Notes: generated by a model from the letters alone, not told the origin. 64,000 nt of DNA from Sweltsa coloradensis (GCA_024449915.1 JAMZAV010001297.1:434001-498000); one strand, 5' to 3'; shown: positions 42,609 through 54,589, counted from the first letter of the stretch. Numbers and translations are program-made.

Positions 42609-43393
42609 TTGGATGAGCGAAGCGAAGACTTCAATTTCACCGACCCCCAAAAAATTTAGCTCGAGTTTTTTTTTCTGTTTGTTTGTTCGCTCTCTGCCGG
42701 GCAAACGGCATATACGATCTTGATGAAAATTTGAGGGGACCTTCATAATCTCTGAACTTAGACTTGCTACGTTTTTGGGTACAATCAAAGAAATATTTCT
42801 CATGAATATCGTAATCTTTTACGATTTTTTTTTTCGATTTTTCGATATTTTCGTGACATTTGGGCCGATTCTGACCAAGCGGGTGGGGCTACAACGTTCA
42901 TATTTCACATGCACATTAAGGTAATGGTGATGTATTGACGTTTGAAAGAAAAAGTTAAAAAAGTTAGCCAGAATCTATAGAAATAAAGGTTTTAATTTGA
43001 GTTTTTTGAGTTGTTAAATATTAAAACCTTAATTTCTATAGATTATGGCTAACTTTTTCATTTTTTCTTTCAAAAGTCAATACATCACCCTTTCCTTAAT
43101 GTCCATGTGAAATATGAACGTTGTAGCTCCACCCGTTGGTCACAATCCGCCAAAATAGCACGAAAATATAGATTTTAGATCTTTCTCACAGCCTTGTATG
43201 AAAACTTCACAGGAGATTTTATACCTTACTCACAGCCTTGTTACAAACAATCAAAGATCCAACAGACCTAATGATTCCTTTGTATGGGCCGTGTTAATAT
43301 GTTTTTATTATTTTAAATTAATATTAACATTTTATAATTAAAAAGCTCATCCATCAACGCGACAAAACAACAGCGTTTGCGAAGCTTCCTAGT
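42609..43393 (+). mobile_element. Helentron-like element, copy B, with internal hairpin
   Basis: 5' end TTGGATGAGCGAAGCGAAG at 42609; 3' end CTCATCCATCAACGCG, hairpin and GAAGCTTCCTAGT at 43393. The body phrase TTTGGGCCGATTCTGACCAA..TTAGCCAGAATCTATAG (42840-42995) is present again as reverse complement at about 43025-43185, making a ~155-bp stem absent from copies A and C. Confidence 0.8.
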
Positions 43394-43559
43394 TAATATA
43401 GGGGTTAGATTGTACTAGTTCGATAAATTTTCCGCCATTCTTTACGAAACATGTAAGAGTAGGCATTGTAGAACGGGCTGGGATTGGCTAAATTAATAAA
43501 TAAACGTAACGTACGGTAAAGTTCAGTTTGGGTCAACTTCTCATACGTTATGTGCGTTG

Positions 43560-44430
43560 CGATACTTGTCATGTGAATGTAAACTACACCACTGATTCCA
43601 AGGGTTTTAACTTCCTTAAGTGTATCTCAAAAACCTGTAGAGAAAGATAAATCAACTGACAATGTAAAAAATAAAGCTTTTCTTCCATATGTTCATCAGG
43701 TCACCGACAAGATAGCGCGTATACTAAAGAAGCATGACATACACCCTGTTTACTCCACACATAAAAAACTCCAAGCGTCACTAAACTCAGTCAAAGACCA
43801 TATTCCTCTAATGGTCTCGGGAGTGTACGAAGTTCCCTGTGAGTGTGGTAAAGTGTACATCGGACAGACGGGCCGAACAATTAGAACAAGAATAATCGAA
43901 CACATGGCCCACTGCAGGAAAGGCGACTCAAACAACTCTGCGCTGGCTAAACACGCCCAGGAGAATATTTCAAACCCAGGACACCAAATTCAGTTTGATA
44001 ACACACGAGTCCTCAACTCCAATACCAACTTTTTGCCGAGATACATCAGGGAGGCGGTGGAAATCCGAAAAAAACGACAATAATTTCAATGGAGGAGATG
44101 GATTCAAATTAAGTCCATCTTGGGGTCCGACACTGGAACGTACGAAGAGTGGAATAGTAAAACAGCAACCAGAGTCGGACAGACAGACCATCGTTGCGCC
44201 ATCCCCCGCCCCCTCCACCCCACACACACAACAGGCAATGTGGCCAATATCATCTTCCACCGCAGGCACACATGGGATGAAAACGAGGGCTCAAACCAGG
44301 AGCAAAGCAGGAATCTCTTCAGTCTTTGGACAATGCGGCTCACAGTAGGCTGCGAAACGTCAAGCGCGCAATAACACAGGTATGTGTTATTACACTCTTA
44401 ATAACGCGGTACAATGTCCCGAAAACCGTC
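43560..44430 (+). mobile_element. Penelope-like element, 5'-truncated
   Basis: Only the end of the RT-to-nuclease linker, the nuclease domain and ~350 bases of 3' UTR remain, ending at a (AAT)n tract. Penelope-like elements insert by their own reverse transcriptase and usually a GIY-YIG nuclease. The reverse transcriptase part is lost here. Confidence 0.75.
43665..44083 (+). pseudogene. GIY-YIG endonuclease domain of a Penelope-like element
   Basis: The frame runs through LPYVHQVTDKIARILKKH and SLNSVKDHIPLM into the nuclease core: GVYEVPCECGKVYIGQTGRT (the GVY..YIG signature, 43820-43880), then RIIEHMAHCR and ALAKHA, and the C-terminal FLPRYIREAVEIRKK before a stop at 44081. The Tyr of GVY, Tyr of YIG, Arg, His and the CxC pair typical of Penelope GIY-YIG domains are all present. 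The frame stays open upstream to at least 43665. Without the RT part it is a non-functional fragment, though the nuclease domain itself looks intact. Confidence 0.8.
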
Positions 44431-44433
44431 TAA

Positions 44434-44434
44434 T

Positions 44435-44522
<88 letters not shown>
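44434..44522. repeat. (AAT)n microsatellite at the 5' side of Dong-like copy 2
   Basis: About 30 uninterrupted AAT units end exactly where homology to the Dong-like RT begins. Long Ile runs in frames over it are artefacts. Confidence 0.9.
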
Positions 44523-44524
<2 letters not shown>

Positions 44525-46240
44525 TTTACAAATATATAAAATCAACCCAGTAATTGTAAACTTTTTGAAGACAGTAATGGAGACATGGAGAACAACACTA
44601 AAACTAATTATGAAAAACCAGCAGATAACTACAGATCCAATACAAATCAAACGTGGCATTTTCCAAGGTGACTCATTAAGTGCATTATGGTTTTGTCTGT
44701 CATTAAACCCACTGTCGCATATGCTTAACGAATCAACATACGGATTTAAAATTAAGGACAATAATATGGTATGTCACACAATTTGCCACCTATTCTACGT
44801 GGATGACCTAAAGTTGTATGCATCAAATTTTGCTCAACTAAACAGTCTAGTCAATACAACATTATAGAATTTAGTCAAGATATCTGCATGGAGTTTGGAG
44901 TAGACAAATATAAGACGCTACATATCGAAAAGGGTGAGGTTACACAAGCAGAAGAGTTCCAGCTAGATGATGGAAATAGGATTGGAATAATGGACGATAA
45001 CGATGTATACAAATATTTAGGATTCTCACAAGCTGCCAGAATTGAACATAAAGTTATGAAAGCAAAATTGATAGATACATACAAGAAACGACTAAAGTCT
45101 ATCCTCAAGACGCAACTAAACGGTAAAAACAAGATCAAAGCAATAAATACATATGCTATACCAGTACTGACATATTCATTCGGAATCATTAAATGGACGC
45201 AGACAGACATCCACGCGTTGGAAATATTAACTCGTACTACACTTAACAAACACAGAATACATCATCCTAAATCAGCAATAGAGAGATTGACACTTCCAAG
45301 AGAAAAAGGAGGTCGGGGCCTAATTGATCTGAACAACTTATATTATAAACAAATAGACATTTTAAGAAAATATTTTTTTACAAAGAGGAACCAATCCACA
45401 CTTCATAGGGCTGTGGTGCTAGCTGACAAATCATAAACTCCACTCAATCTAGCAAACGAAAATGTCAATCTACAAGGGAAACTCATAACTGACGCTTCAA
45501 AAGAGTTACGTCTCTCAGAAAAGACCCTACACAAGAGACATTATGATGAACTACACAAAGGTCACGTAGATATAAAAGCATCAAATAGGTGGTTAAACAA
45601 CGGGGAACTATTTGGAAAAACAGAAGGTTTTATGATGGCTATTCAAGACAGAGTGATTGCGACGAACAATTATAAAAAAATACATAATACAAGATGCGAC
45701 AGTAAACGATCAATGTAGAAAATGTAGTGCAAGGGGTGAAACAATCGAACACATCATATCCGGGTGCAAGTCACTATGTCAAACAGATTACCTCTACAGA
45801 CATAACCAAGTAGCTAACATTATTCATCAAAAACTAGCAATCAAGTACAACCTAATTGACACACACACCTTACTACAAATACAAACCAGAGAAAGTACTA
45901 GATAGTAAAGATTACAAATTATATTACGACCGCACAGTTATAACAGACCAAACGATACATCACAACAGACCGGATTTAATAATAATTGACAAGAAGAAAC
46001 AAGAAACTACCCTTATCGACGTTTGCTATCCCAATGTGCCATAACGTCGAGACCACGTGGAAGAAAAAAATTGACAAGTATAGTGAACTTGCAATTGAGA
46101 TCAAGAAGATGTGGAAACAGAAAATGGTAAATACAATCCCATTCATTATATCAGCCAACGGCATCATACCGAAGAAGCTATATGAAAGCATTAAACAACT
46201 AGATCTTAACCCAAGTATACTCGAGCCCCAAAAGGAGTAA
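44523..46240 (+). pseudogene. R4/Dong-like RT-endonuclease, decayed
   Basis: Visible parts: motif B RGIFQGDSLSALWFCL (about 44655), motif C FYVDDLKLYAS (44795, Met to Val change relative to the other copy), a frameshift/stop at 44867, then 44888-45436 open, a TAA in place of Leu after ADKS at 45434, further shifts near 45660, 45870 and 46040, the CCHC knuckle CRKCSARGETIEHIISGC (45711), and the endonuclease segment RPDLIIIDKKKQE (45970). At least four disabling changes make it inactive. Confidence 0.85.
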
Positions 46241-46548
46241 TATCAACAGGGTTTAGAAAGTTCGTAAATTTCTAAACTAAAAATGATACTTCGAGTTTTC
46301 GAGCAGCTTCCATCTGACAGGGTTTTTGTGGTTTCCCATAGCCCAAAAGAGCAAAGCTGGGGATGGCGCGAAAAATGGGCCACGACCTACACAACAGAAA
46401 AAAAACATAACTACAGCAAATTACAATTTATAAAGACTTTTTATTTAGAGTTAAGACAAATTAATAAGTAGAATGGGTACCATGGAAGTATTTGCGTAAG
46501 CCCGTAAACAGAGTGGGTTTTTAAACCCGATTTGTATGAAATACACCC
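44523..46548 (+). mobile_element. R4/Dong-like retrotransposon, 5'-truncated copy 2
   Basis: It begins inside the RT (LQIYKINPVIVNF) right after (AAT)n and runs to the 3' UTR ending GTATGAAATACACCCAAAAA, then AATAATAG..(AAT)n. Relative to the minus-strand copy at 27-31 kb it aligns over the RT, CCHC and endonuclease regions and the 3' UTR with over 90% identity by eye. The 5' junction inside (AAT)n shows that truncated insertions also landed in the same target type. Confidence 0.85.
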
Positions 46549-46690
46549 AAAAAAAATAATAGTAATAAATAATAATAAAAATAATAATAATAATAAAATA
46601 AAAATAAAAATAATAATAATAATAATAAAATAATTATAATAAAATAATAATAATAATAATTTTTTTTTTTTTTTTTTTTTTTTTTTGGTA
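46549..46690. repeat. (AAT)n-like and poly-T tract at the 3' side of copy 2
   Basis: Degenerate AAT/AAAAT units (46556-46660) followed by a ~26-base T run. The T run is the poly-A side of the minus-strand LINE that follows. Confidence 0.8.
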
Positions 46691-49195
46691 GTAGAAAAAA
46701 CATAAGAGTACAAACTAGATACATTACCCCAAAACCCCAAAGGGCTTTCAGTGGGCCTTAAGTATAAAAATAACGGTTTTAAGCAAGTGAAGGCCTTTAA
46801 AAAACATTCTACAATAGACTAAAATTAACAATTTTACACAAAATAAAAGTGAAAGTACCACAGGACGTAAGGAAATACAATAAAATCGAATTTATCTGAA
46901 AAAAAATCACGAAACAAATAAAAATCGATAATATAAATTACTTTTTACATGTAAACAATTGTACACACACAAGGTGAGGTTTACAAAAAAAAAAAAAAAA
47001 AAGAGTTTTTAAAAAAAGTAAAATTCACAAAAATCATTGCAGTTTTAGAAAGGTTTCGGGTAAAAAAGATTTAGGTATAATTTTCAAGGGGATTTTTTTC
47101 TAACGTTAAAAATTTTAGGTGGCAATAAAAAAAAAAACTTTTGGACATGAAACGCAAGAGCGATCCATGTTTTTCGTTGTTAATGGTATACAAAAATTTT
47201 TTTGGGTAAAAGTCTATTTCCCTTTTTCAGCCCACGGGGGGATTTTAATTTTGTTCGTAAAAGTATTTAAAACAGCCGTAGAATAAATTTTCTTACCGGA
47301 ATATAAAGCAAGTCCTATAGACGTCCTCAAATTTTGTTGTGGAATTAGCAAGCGTTTGGGGGGTATTTTTCTTTTTCTATGGTTTTGTAGTCTAAAAAGC
47401 ATGGTCATATTCGAAACCGAAGCGTTTCCCCCCTGACAGCAAAGATACGTTTTAAAACAGATTTTAATAGAGAAATGTAAAATAATCTTAAGTGTCATCG
47501 GATGAACTGGTTTTTAACTTATATAGTGATAGCACCGACCCAAGTTTTTTACAAATATAATCAATATGGGCTTCCTGAAAAACGATGATATTGCTCCAAA
47601 TACAATGGCTCGCCAAGATTCAACTGTTTTTACATTACAATTTAAAAACGATCCCCCGCCCTCCCAGTAAGCAAGCAGTTTTATGAAATATTACGAATTT
47701 CCACGTTCCCATCAAAAATTAAAAGGGGTGCACATGGAAAAATTTTGTCTTTTTACGTTTATAACAAATTCCCCTTTATGGGTCCAGCATTTCAACTTTC
47801 CAAAATCACGTTTATAAAAATTTTTTTTTTTTGCCACGCTTAATTCTTTTTGTATTGACAGAAGCACCAAATCATCCGCATACATTAATAATATACAATT
47901 TTTCAAATATTTTCCAATAACATTAACGTATATAACATAGAATTGTGGCCAAGAATTGACCCTTGAGGTACTCCTGTCGTGAACTTTTTTGGCCGACAAA
48001 AATATATTGCCTTTTTTAACCTTGTACGAGCGTTTTTCAAGATAACTACGAAACCAATCTAATACTCTACCTCGGATACCTACTTCTTCTAAGCATTCTA
48101 AAAGGACTTTGTGATTAATTGTATCAAAAGCTTTGGAAAAGTCAACAAACGTAGCGACTACGTGCTATTATTGTTTAAGCTACTTTTTACTAAATCTGAA
48201 AACTTTAAAAAAAACATCCTGGGTGCTTTTCCCCTTTTGAAAACCATACTGATTTTCACTTACAATTTAAATTTTTAAACTTAGATAGTTACTTAAACAA
48301 GAAGATATGTATCGCTCCATTATCTTTTCGATCACCGACAGCATGCCAATTGGACGATAATTTTAGAAAGACATATGGTCACCTTTTTTTTATACTGGTC
48401 TCACAACAGAGATTTTCATTTTTTCCCGGGACGCAACCGTCCCTTATTGACAAATTTATTAAGTGAGAAATGATGGGACTTAGTTCATGTCTAAAGTTTT
48501 TACATCGATAGCTCTTATTCCGTCATAAAACCCGGGGTGCTTATTTACGTTTATCTCATCTATAATGCGATTTACTTTATTTTCTGTTATCGGAGGCAGC
48601 CACAACGATTTCGGAGCAACATCTTTAAATACGTGTTGTGCACACCTCAAATCACACACATGACGTATCTCCTCCACTTGCTTTACAAGTTGTCTGCAAA
48701 CTCATTTTCAATGCTCTCATCGGTGTGTTTCTTACCTAAATATTTGTTTTAAAACTGTATCAACTGATTCTTTGTTTTGCGGCCCGAGATTACATTTATG
48801 GTTTGAAAAATCCCTTCGGTCCACTGCAATTTTTTATCGATTGCCGGTAAAAAACTTGTTTTTGCAGACCATACCTGCTTGTTTACAAAATTTCTAAAAC
48901 CCACGTATTCTTTTCTGTAGGTCTCTTTGGATGGATTTAGACCACTACAATCTTTTCCAGCGCCTGAACAATTTATCCCTCTGATTTGTTAATTTGACAA
49001 ATCGTTGCTAAACCATTGCTTCTGTAATCTCTTTTTATCCCTTTATTAAAGTTTGTTTAGTATATTAGCCTTGTTATAGCAACCTTCAAAAAGTTTGCAT
49101 AACTCATTGTACAGGGAAGAACTGTCATTGATTGTGAGTAACTATTTCCCAAATTTAAAAGCTTTTGATTAGTCGTGAGAACTCTTTAATAATTA
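46665..49195 (-). mobile_element. Decayed CR1/Jockey-type LINE (minus strand)
   Basis: On the minus strand the element runs from a linker near 49150 to a 3' end at about 46690 (TTTGTACTCTTATGTTTTTT followed by CTACTACC and an A run). Its 5' side is an (AAT)n tract at 49198-49264. Many frameshifts indicate greater age than the Dong-like copies. Confidence 0.7.
46900..48680 (-). pseudogene. LINE reverse transcriptase remnants
   Basis: In order on the minus strand: LPPITENKVNRIIDEINVNK then HPGFYDGI (48590-48510), a SVIEKIMERYISS / ENQYGFQKGKSTQD segment (48340-48200), motif A FVDFSKAFDTINHKVLLECL (48145-48085), GRVLDWFRSYLEKRSYKV (48065-48010), motif C LMYADDLVLLS (47890-47860) and a C-terminal QNLRTSIGLALYSGKKIYST segment (47320-47260). 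The pieces lie in different frames, with stops between. The catalytic YADD and FxDFxKAFD residues are still visible. Confidence 0.7.
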
Positions 49196-49197
49196 AT

Positions 49198-49200
49198 AAA

Positions 49201-49264
<64 letters not shown>
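49198..49264. repeat. (AAT)n microsatellite
   Basis: About 20 AAT units between the decayed LINE and the 5' end of a Helentron-like copy. Confidence 0.9.
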
Positions 49265-49265
<1 letters not shown>

Positions 49266-49267
49266 TA

Positions 49268-49815
49268 ATTTGATTTGCGAAGCGAAGACTTCAATTTCAC
49301 TGACCCCTCAAAAAATTTAGCTCGGGTGTTTTTTTTCTGTCTGTTTGTTCGCTCTCAACCGGGCAAACGGCATATGCGATCTGGATGTAAATTGAAGGGG
49401 ACCTTCGAAATCTCTAAACTTAGACTTGCTACGTTTTTGGGTACAATCGAAGAAATATTTCTCATGAGTATCGTACTTTTACGATTTTTTTCGATTTTTA
49501 GTGCGATATTTTCGTGACATTTGGGCCGATTCTGACCAAACGGGTGGGGCTACACGTTCATATTTCACATGAATGGTGATGTACTGCTTTTTGAAAGAAA
49601 AAGTTGAAAAAGTTAGCGAGAATCTAAAGTATAAGGGTTTTAATATGAGTTTTTTTAGGTTTATAATGACAATTTACAAGTAACAATAGAAACTTGATAA
49701 CAATCACCAACAATGCGTTCAAAAGGCACTTGATAAGTAAATAGATCCCACGCAAACTAAAAACTTTCAAAAAAGCTCATCCATTAACGCGACGGGACTT
49801 AAGCGTTTTCCTAGT
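49268..49815 (+). mobile_element. Helentron-like element, complete copy C
   Basis: A slightly decayed 5' end (TTTGATTTGCGAAGCGAAG), the same ~550-base body as copy A without its duplication, and the 3' end CTCATCCATTAACGCGACGG, hairpin AACGC/GCGTT, TTCCTAGT at 49808-49815. Confidence 0.8.
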
Positions 49816-49949
49816 AATAAAAATTATAGTAATAATATGAACCGCAGACCCCAAAAATATTTATTATTCTTTTTCTAGATGAAGTGTTGTTAACATATCC
49901 AAGTTCTGGAATAGCTCTGCCAATTCAGTGCATTGAGTTGGATTTCAGC

Positions 49950-50035
49950 CGTCCGCGGTGGCACATACGATAAGGGCGCTTGTTCGACGCGTATGGCTCT
50001 ACGAGGACGTGGGTTCGAATTCCGCTTAAGGCATA
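49950..50035 (+). repeat. tRNA-derived sequence
   Basis: A TCCGCGGTGGCACATACG head, GCGCTTGTTCGACGCG middle and a consensus B box GGGTTCGAATTCC (50010-50022). Extra bases and weak acceptor pairing make it a SINE head or pseudogene rather than a working tRNA gene. Confidence 0.5.
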
Positions 50036-51255
50036 AGTTTTTGATACTCGTCCTATTGTCATCAATCACCACTCATCATCGTAAAGCAACAAAGATCATC
50101 ATATTTGAGTGTTCGCATGATATGAGCCTGTGACATCACTGCTCACAACCCTTGACTATAGGATAAATCGATATCTGCACGTCTAAAGTAAACATTTCAC
50201 TAATAAGCGTCCTACTGTCTTCCTACGCTAGCTTAGCTCTAATAATCTTATAAGCACACATCTCGCATACGCATCATTGAACTCTCCCTCCAGTGAGAAT
50301 ATTAAATTGTAAGGGTAAATAATATTACCCCCGTGTAATCGCCATGTTAATTACATTGCATGCCATTGTGTCAATTTCTAAGGGTGTCCATTTTGACTTG
50401 AACTATTGCTTGAGCTAATATTTCGATGCTAGTCCTCGAAGATGTAGTAAACTGAACTCGGTAGATTATTGGGTGCATGAACAATCTGTATTCTATTTTA
50501 CAAGCATATTTCCGTCACCGCCCGAACTCATGAGATCTATCCTTTTTTATTGTTTAAACAAACCTTTGTCTACAGCCGAATACCATATAAGGAAAAGTAC
50601 TTTTCTGAAAAAATATTTGATGTGCGATTTTTTTGTCACATGGTACAAATAACAGTTTTGAACTGGTAAACGAAAAATTCGTAAAGCAAAAGTTATTTCA
50701 GAAAATTATTTTCCCATCCAGAGACAATAAGTGTGTCAACAATAAACAAAAATCAAAGCTCAAAATTAAGTATTGCACCTAGAACTTTCATTTTCTTATT
50801 GACCCAACATTTGCATATAATGGCCAAACTTGAGCCATTGACCCGTAAAAAATATGTTTTTCTTTTATATTCAAGTTCCTCTTTTATTCACCCTACTTTC
50901 AGCCATTTTCCTTTGACTTTCAAAATATCGGTAAGAATGCTATGGAATAGCCTTGAATATAGATTCAATGTTTACGTAGTGCACATTTTATATTAAAAAT
51001 AACAATTTTAATATACACAATGGCAATGGTAAAGTGTTTTCAACATACTCTTGACCAATCCTTCGAAATATCCAACACGCCTCCCCTCCCCTGTTAATGT
51101 TATATCCTTCTTAATTACCCCAATCTCATTAGCTCATTCTCTATGATGTACTGCATCGTCTGGTAGCTATTTAGCCAATAAACCAAATTAACTTGTAATA
51201 CAACATAATTAATTGTTTTCTACAATATTTCACCTGTAGTTTAGTTTTAATCATT
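50036..51255. other. No supported feature
   Basis: AT-rich single-copy-looking sequence. Frames such as 50733-50996 have no recognisable domain. Confidence 0.4.
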
Positions 51256-51420
51256 AGGGCAAGGTAAGTCATTGCGCAACCGAGCTTCTTAGCTTTTTTG
51301 GCTTGTGGCCTAGTAATTATTATTATATATTATTATTATTTTTTTTTGTATTTATATTAGTATATTATTATTATTATTATTATTATTATTACATTATTTT
51401 TTTTAAAATATACCTATATT
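51256..51420. repeat. Possible rolling-circle 3' end followed by (ATT)n
   Basis: CCGAGCTTCTTAGCTTTTTT, then GGCTTGTGGCCTAGT precedes ATTATTATTAT tracts. The CTAGT end and small hairpin (AGCTTCTTAGCT) recall the Helentron-like termini, but no matching 5' end was found. Confidence 0.3.
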
Positions 51421-51592
51421 ATGTATGTTTTGTATTCTAAAATTGAATAAACGATAAAAAAATATTATAGTAACCAAGGTCTAAAACTTTTTTAATCAGC
51501 ATATTATTTACTTATTGGAATTTGAGCTTGAGTAGTAAATACAGAACATTAAATAAAAATACCATAATTTGTGAACGAATTTATAATGCATC

Positions 51593-51630
51593 GCAGCTTG
51601 GCTGCGGCGCCCTAACGGGCACCCAGATAT
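51593..51630. repeat. GC-rich inverted repeat, left copy
   Basis: The 36-base block with GGCTGCGGCGCCCTAACGGG recurs as its reverse complement at 54590-54628. These may be the ends of an element or two independent inserts. Confidence 0.55.
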
Positions 51631-52157
51631 GTGAGGGTAAGTAGGAACAAAGACCTCATCTCAGTAAACACAATGGTACATTTATAGTTTCTTTTAGTTA
51701 CATTTTACAGAATTTAAGTACAAATGAGTTAAAAATGTGAGCATTACATAAAAGTACAATTATTTTACTTTTAAGCTTCACTTTTTAACACCTGCAATGG
51801 AGCTTTTTGATGATTTTAAAAACATTTATATGACACCTTTGCTTTTTAGATGGTCAAGTTTAAAATTTTGAGAAGAAATCCCGTCAGAGAAAGTTTTTTT
51901 TCGATTTTTCCTTGTTAGTTAAGTGAGAACAATGTAATCATCAAGCCTTATTCGAGTTTGGAAGAAAATATAAATGGTTTTTGCCTTTTTTTTAAATGTC
52001 GACATTCTTAAAATTTCTTTATTTGTTTCATTTGTTCCTATGAAAATAGGCAGTATTATAGTTCCTACTAACCACACGTTAGTACGTCAAGTTACGCCTA
52101 GAAATGAGCTTGTCGCCTGTCGGGGTAAGTGGTAACAACCTTGAAAATGTGGTAATG
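51631..52157. other. No supported feature
   Basis: AT-rich sequence between the GC-rich inverted repeat and the next Helentron-like copy. Confidence 0.35.
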
Positions 52158-52937
52158 AACTGAGCGTAGCGAGCGAAGCGAGCGGAGTGAAGATTCCATT
52201 CTACTACATTGAAAAAAAAATCGGGATTGGTTTTTTTTCTTTGTTTTTCCTCCTGTATTTTTGTGTGTTTTTCCACACGATTCCGGATGAAGTTTCTGGA
52301 GGCCTTCGAAATCTCTGAACTTAAAACTGCCACGTTTTTGAGCGCAATCGAAAAATTATTTCTTATGAAAATCGCAATTTTATGATATTTTTCGATTAAA
52401 AAAAAAATCTTGGACTTTTTAACACCTACATGCTTTATTCGAGTGTAATATTTTTTTCACAGAACCTTTATTTTATGAATTTATACATTAGTGTGTAATT
52501 TGAGCGTAATTAAAAAAGTATTTCTCATGAAAATGGCAATTTTACAATTTTTATTTATTTTTAAAGTTTCTTCGACTTATAACACCTACATTCTTTATCC
52601 GATTGTAATGATTTTTTCACAAAACCTTAATTTTATGAATTAATATATTCGTGTGAAATTTGACTGCAATCAAAATATTATTTCTCATGATAATCGAAAT
52701 TTTAAGATTTTTTCCAATTTTTTAAATTTCTTTGATTTATTAACACCTACATGCTTTATCCGATTGTAATGATTTTTTCACAGAATCTTAAATTTATTAA
52801 TTTATATATTCGTGGAAAATTTGAGCCTAATCGAAAAATTATTTCTCATAAAATCGCAATTTTACGCTTTTTTCGTTTTCAAAAAATTACGCTCATCCAA
52901 CAACGCGCCTGAAAAAGCGTTTGCGAAGCTTCCTAGT
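52158..52937 (+). mobile_element. Helentron-like element, complete copy G
   Basis: 5' end ACTGAGCGTAGCGAGCGAAG (decayed GGATGAGCG); body with four ~130-base repeats (TTTTTCACA.AACCTTAA, TTATTTCTCATGA.AATCG); 3' end CGCTCATCCAACAACGCGCC, hairpin, GAAGCTTCCTAGT at 52937. It is the same subfamily as the copies at 31.5 kb and 11.9 kb. Confidence 0.8.
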
Positions 52938-54412
52938 TATGATAATAGATACCAAGGTCAAGCCCACAAAATGCCATAACGCAAATTTGCTAAATAAATT
53001 CCACACTATTCTTAAAAAATAAAAATGGGGAAGAATTGCTACTTTAGAAAGAATTTTTTTTACACGAAGTCATTGTCTACAAAATAAAGCGTGCTTGTTA
53101 CAATTTTTTTCCTAACTATGTCCCCAAGTAGTTAAAATATTAACCTTGAATGGTTTTTATTGATTTAAGCGTACTGTGAGCGTTGTTTCTAGTTACCCCG
53201 TGTTCCTACTTTCCCCACTACCCCTATAGGTACATTATTATTTATTATTGTTATTTATTTTCCTGTCCAACATTACATATCCAATACAATACATTAGACA
53301 GATGTCTTACAGAAAGGGGACCAAAAACGAGCCGCAATGGCCTAAACAGTGGATGTGATGTCCCTCTGATCATGCATGGCGATGATGAGTGAGTAAAATG
53401 CCATGCGATTCCGCTATTCTCATGAACTAACCATGGAGTTGGATGATAAGGAGGTCTAGCTCAAATGGAACAACACGTCCACGATCGTGTTTGTTTATTT
53501 GAGCCTATTCGCCATTTTGATTGTTATAATCACTACTAGCAGGTTAAACTTTGCTACCATGAACTGTGGTAGGCCCTAGGTTACCTTGGTTTCCCAAAGT
53601 AAACAATCAAAATGTCTCCCAATTTGAAACGCTAACTTGTACACCGTCGACCACACACCTGCGCCTCCAGTACGCCAGTACTATTTATAACTCCATGAAC
53701 TAACTATCCAGTCCTTTTTTTTTAATTATTGTCCTTGTGTATAGCGGGTTGTCATACTCTTATGTTGATGAGTGTGATGAGGGTATTATACAATTGAGAT
53801 TTGTGAAAAATTTGAAATGGAAATTTATGAAATTGTGTATGATTGTTTAAAAAGTCTTGATGTGGGAATTGAAAGATGTTTATGAGATGATTATGAGAAA
53901 CGAGAAATAATGGCAGATTTGAAACGTAGTGCAGAATCACACAGTCGGCAAATGTTATTGGGCAGTGAGTTCACTGTTCACGACTTTTGGTGTGTTGCAG
54001 TTGCGACATTGCGGCCAGGTTTTAAGTAAGCATCCGTGTTTATTGTCTGCAAGTATCTGTATTCAACTTTCAGCCTTTTATTTCAACGAAAACTATTTTT
54101 GAAAAAGAGTGCGTCGGCTTGTTTTATTATATTGTTTGTTGTGGAAATTTTACATTTTTAAAGTGTAGTGTTGACGATTTTTTCATATTAAAACTTACAT
54201 GGATGTTTATATTTGTTTTTGAAAATTATTGAATAACGTAATGGTAACAAATGTCATTTCAACGTTTATCATCACATTCATCATCAACAAACAATTACCA
54301 CCAAGCGACAAGCATTTTTTTTTTTTTGAAATCACCAATCAGTTAAGCTACACACGATTCCACCCACGAACAGCGCCACAATAAAACAGGTGTTAACAGA
54401 AAATTGAATAGA
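52938..54412. other. No confirmed gene
   Basis: AT-rich with a possible retroelement tail near 53220-53330 (TACAGAAAGGGGACCAAAAA). No RNA gene or protein domain was recognised. Confidence 0.35.
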
Positions 54413-54480
54413 ACTAGGAAAACGCCGTGTTGTTAGACGAGTGAGTGAGCCATGCGTTGAGTACCGAGTTTCATTCCCTT
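54413..54480 (-). mobile_element. Helentron-like 3' terminus, subfamily 2
   Basis: On the minus strand it reads TGGCTCACTCACTCGTCTAA, CAACACGGCGTTTTCCTAGT with an AACAC..GCGTT-type hairpin. The 5' partner was not identified. Confidence 0.55.
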
Positions 54481-54589
54481 GCCTCCCACTACTTAAGGCT
54501 GGATCTAGACAGCATGAGTCTAAGAGGAGCATTATGGCCTTTCAGTTGACGGTCCCTTGTACCAACTAAACTCAAACCCTATAATCTAT

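Noticed and set aside
43970..44374. Additional overlapping frames around the Penelope fragment
   Set aside because: They lie in other frames of, or antisense to, the GIY-YIG coding region and its 3' UTR.
44382..44530. Poly-isoleucine N-terminus fused to an RT frame
   Set aside because: It is the (AAT)n microsatellite read in frame with the truncated Dong-like copy, not a real protein start.
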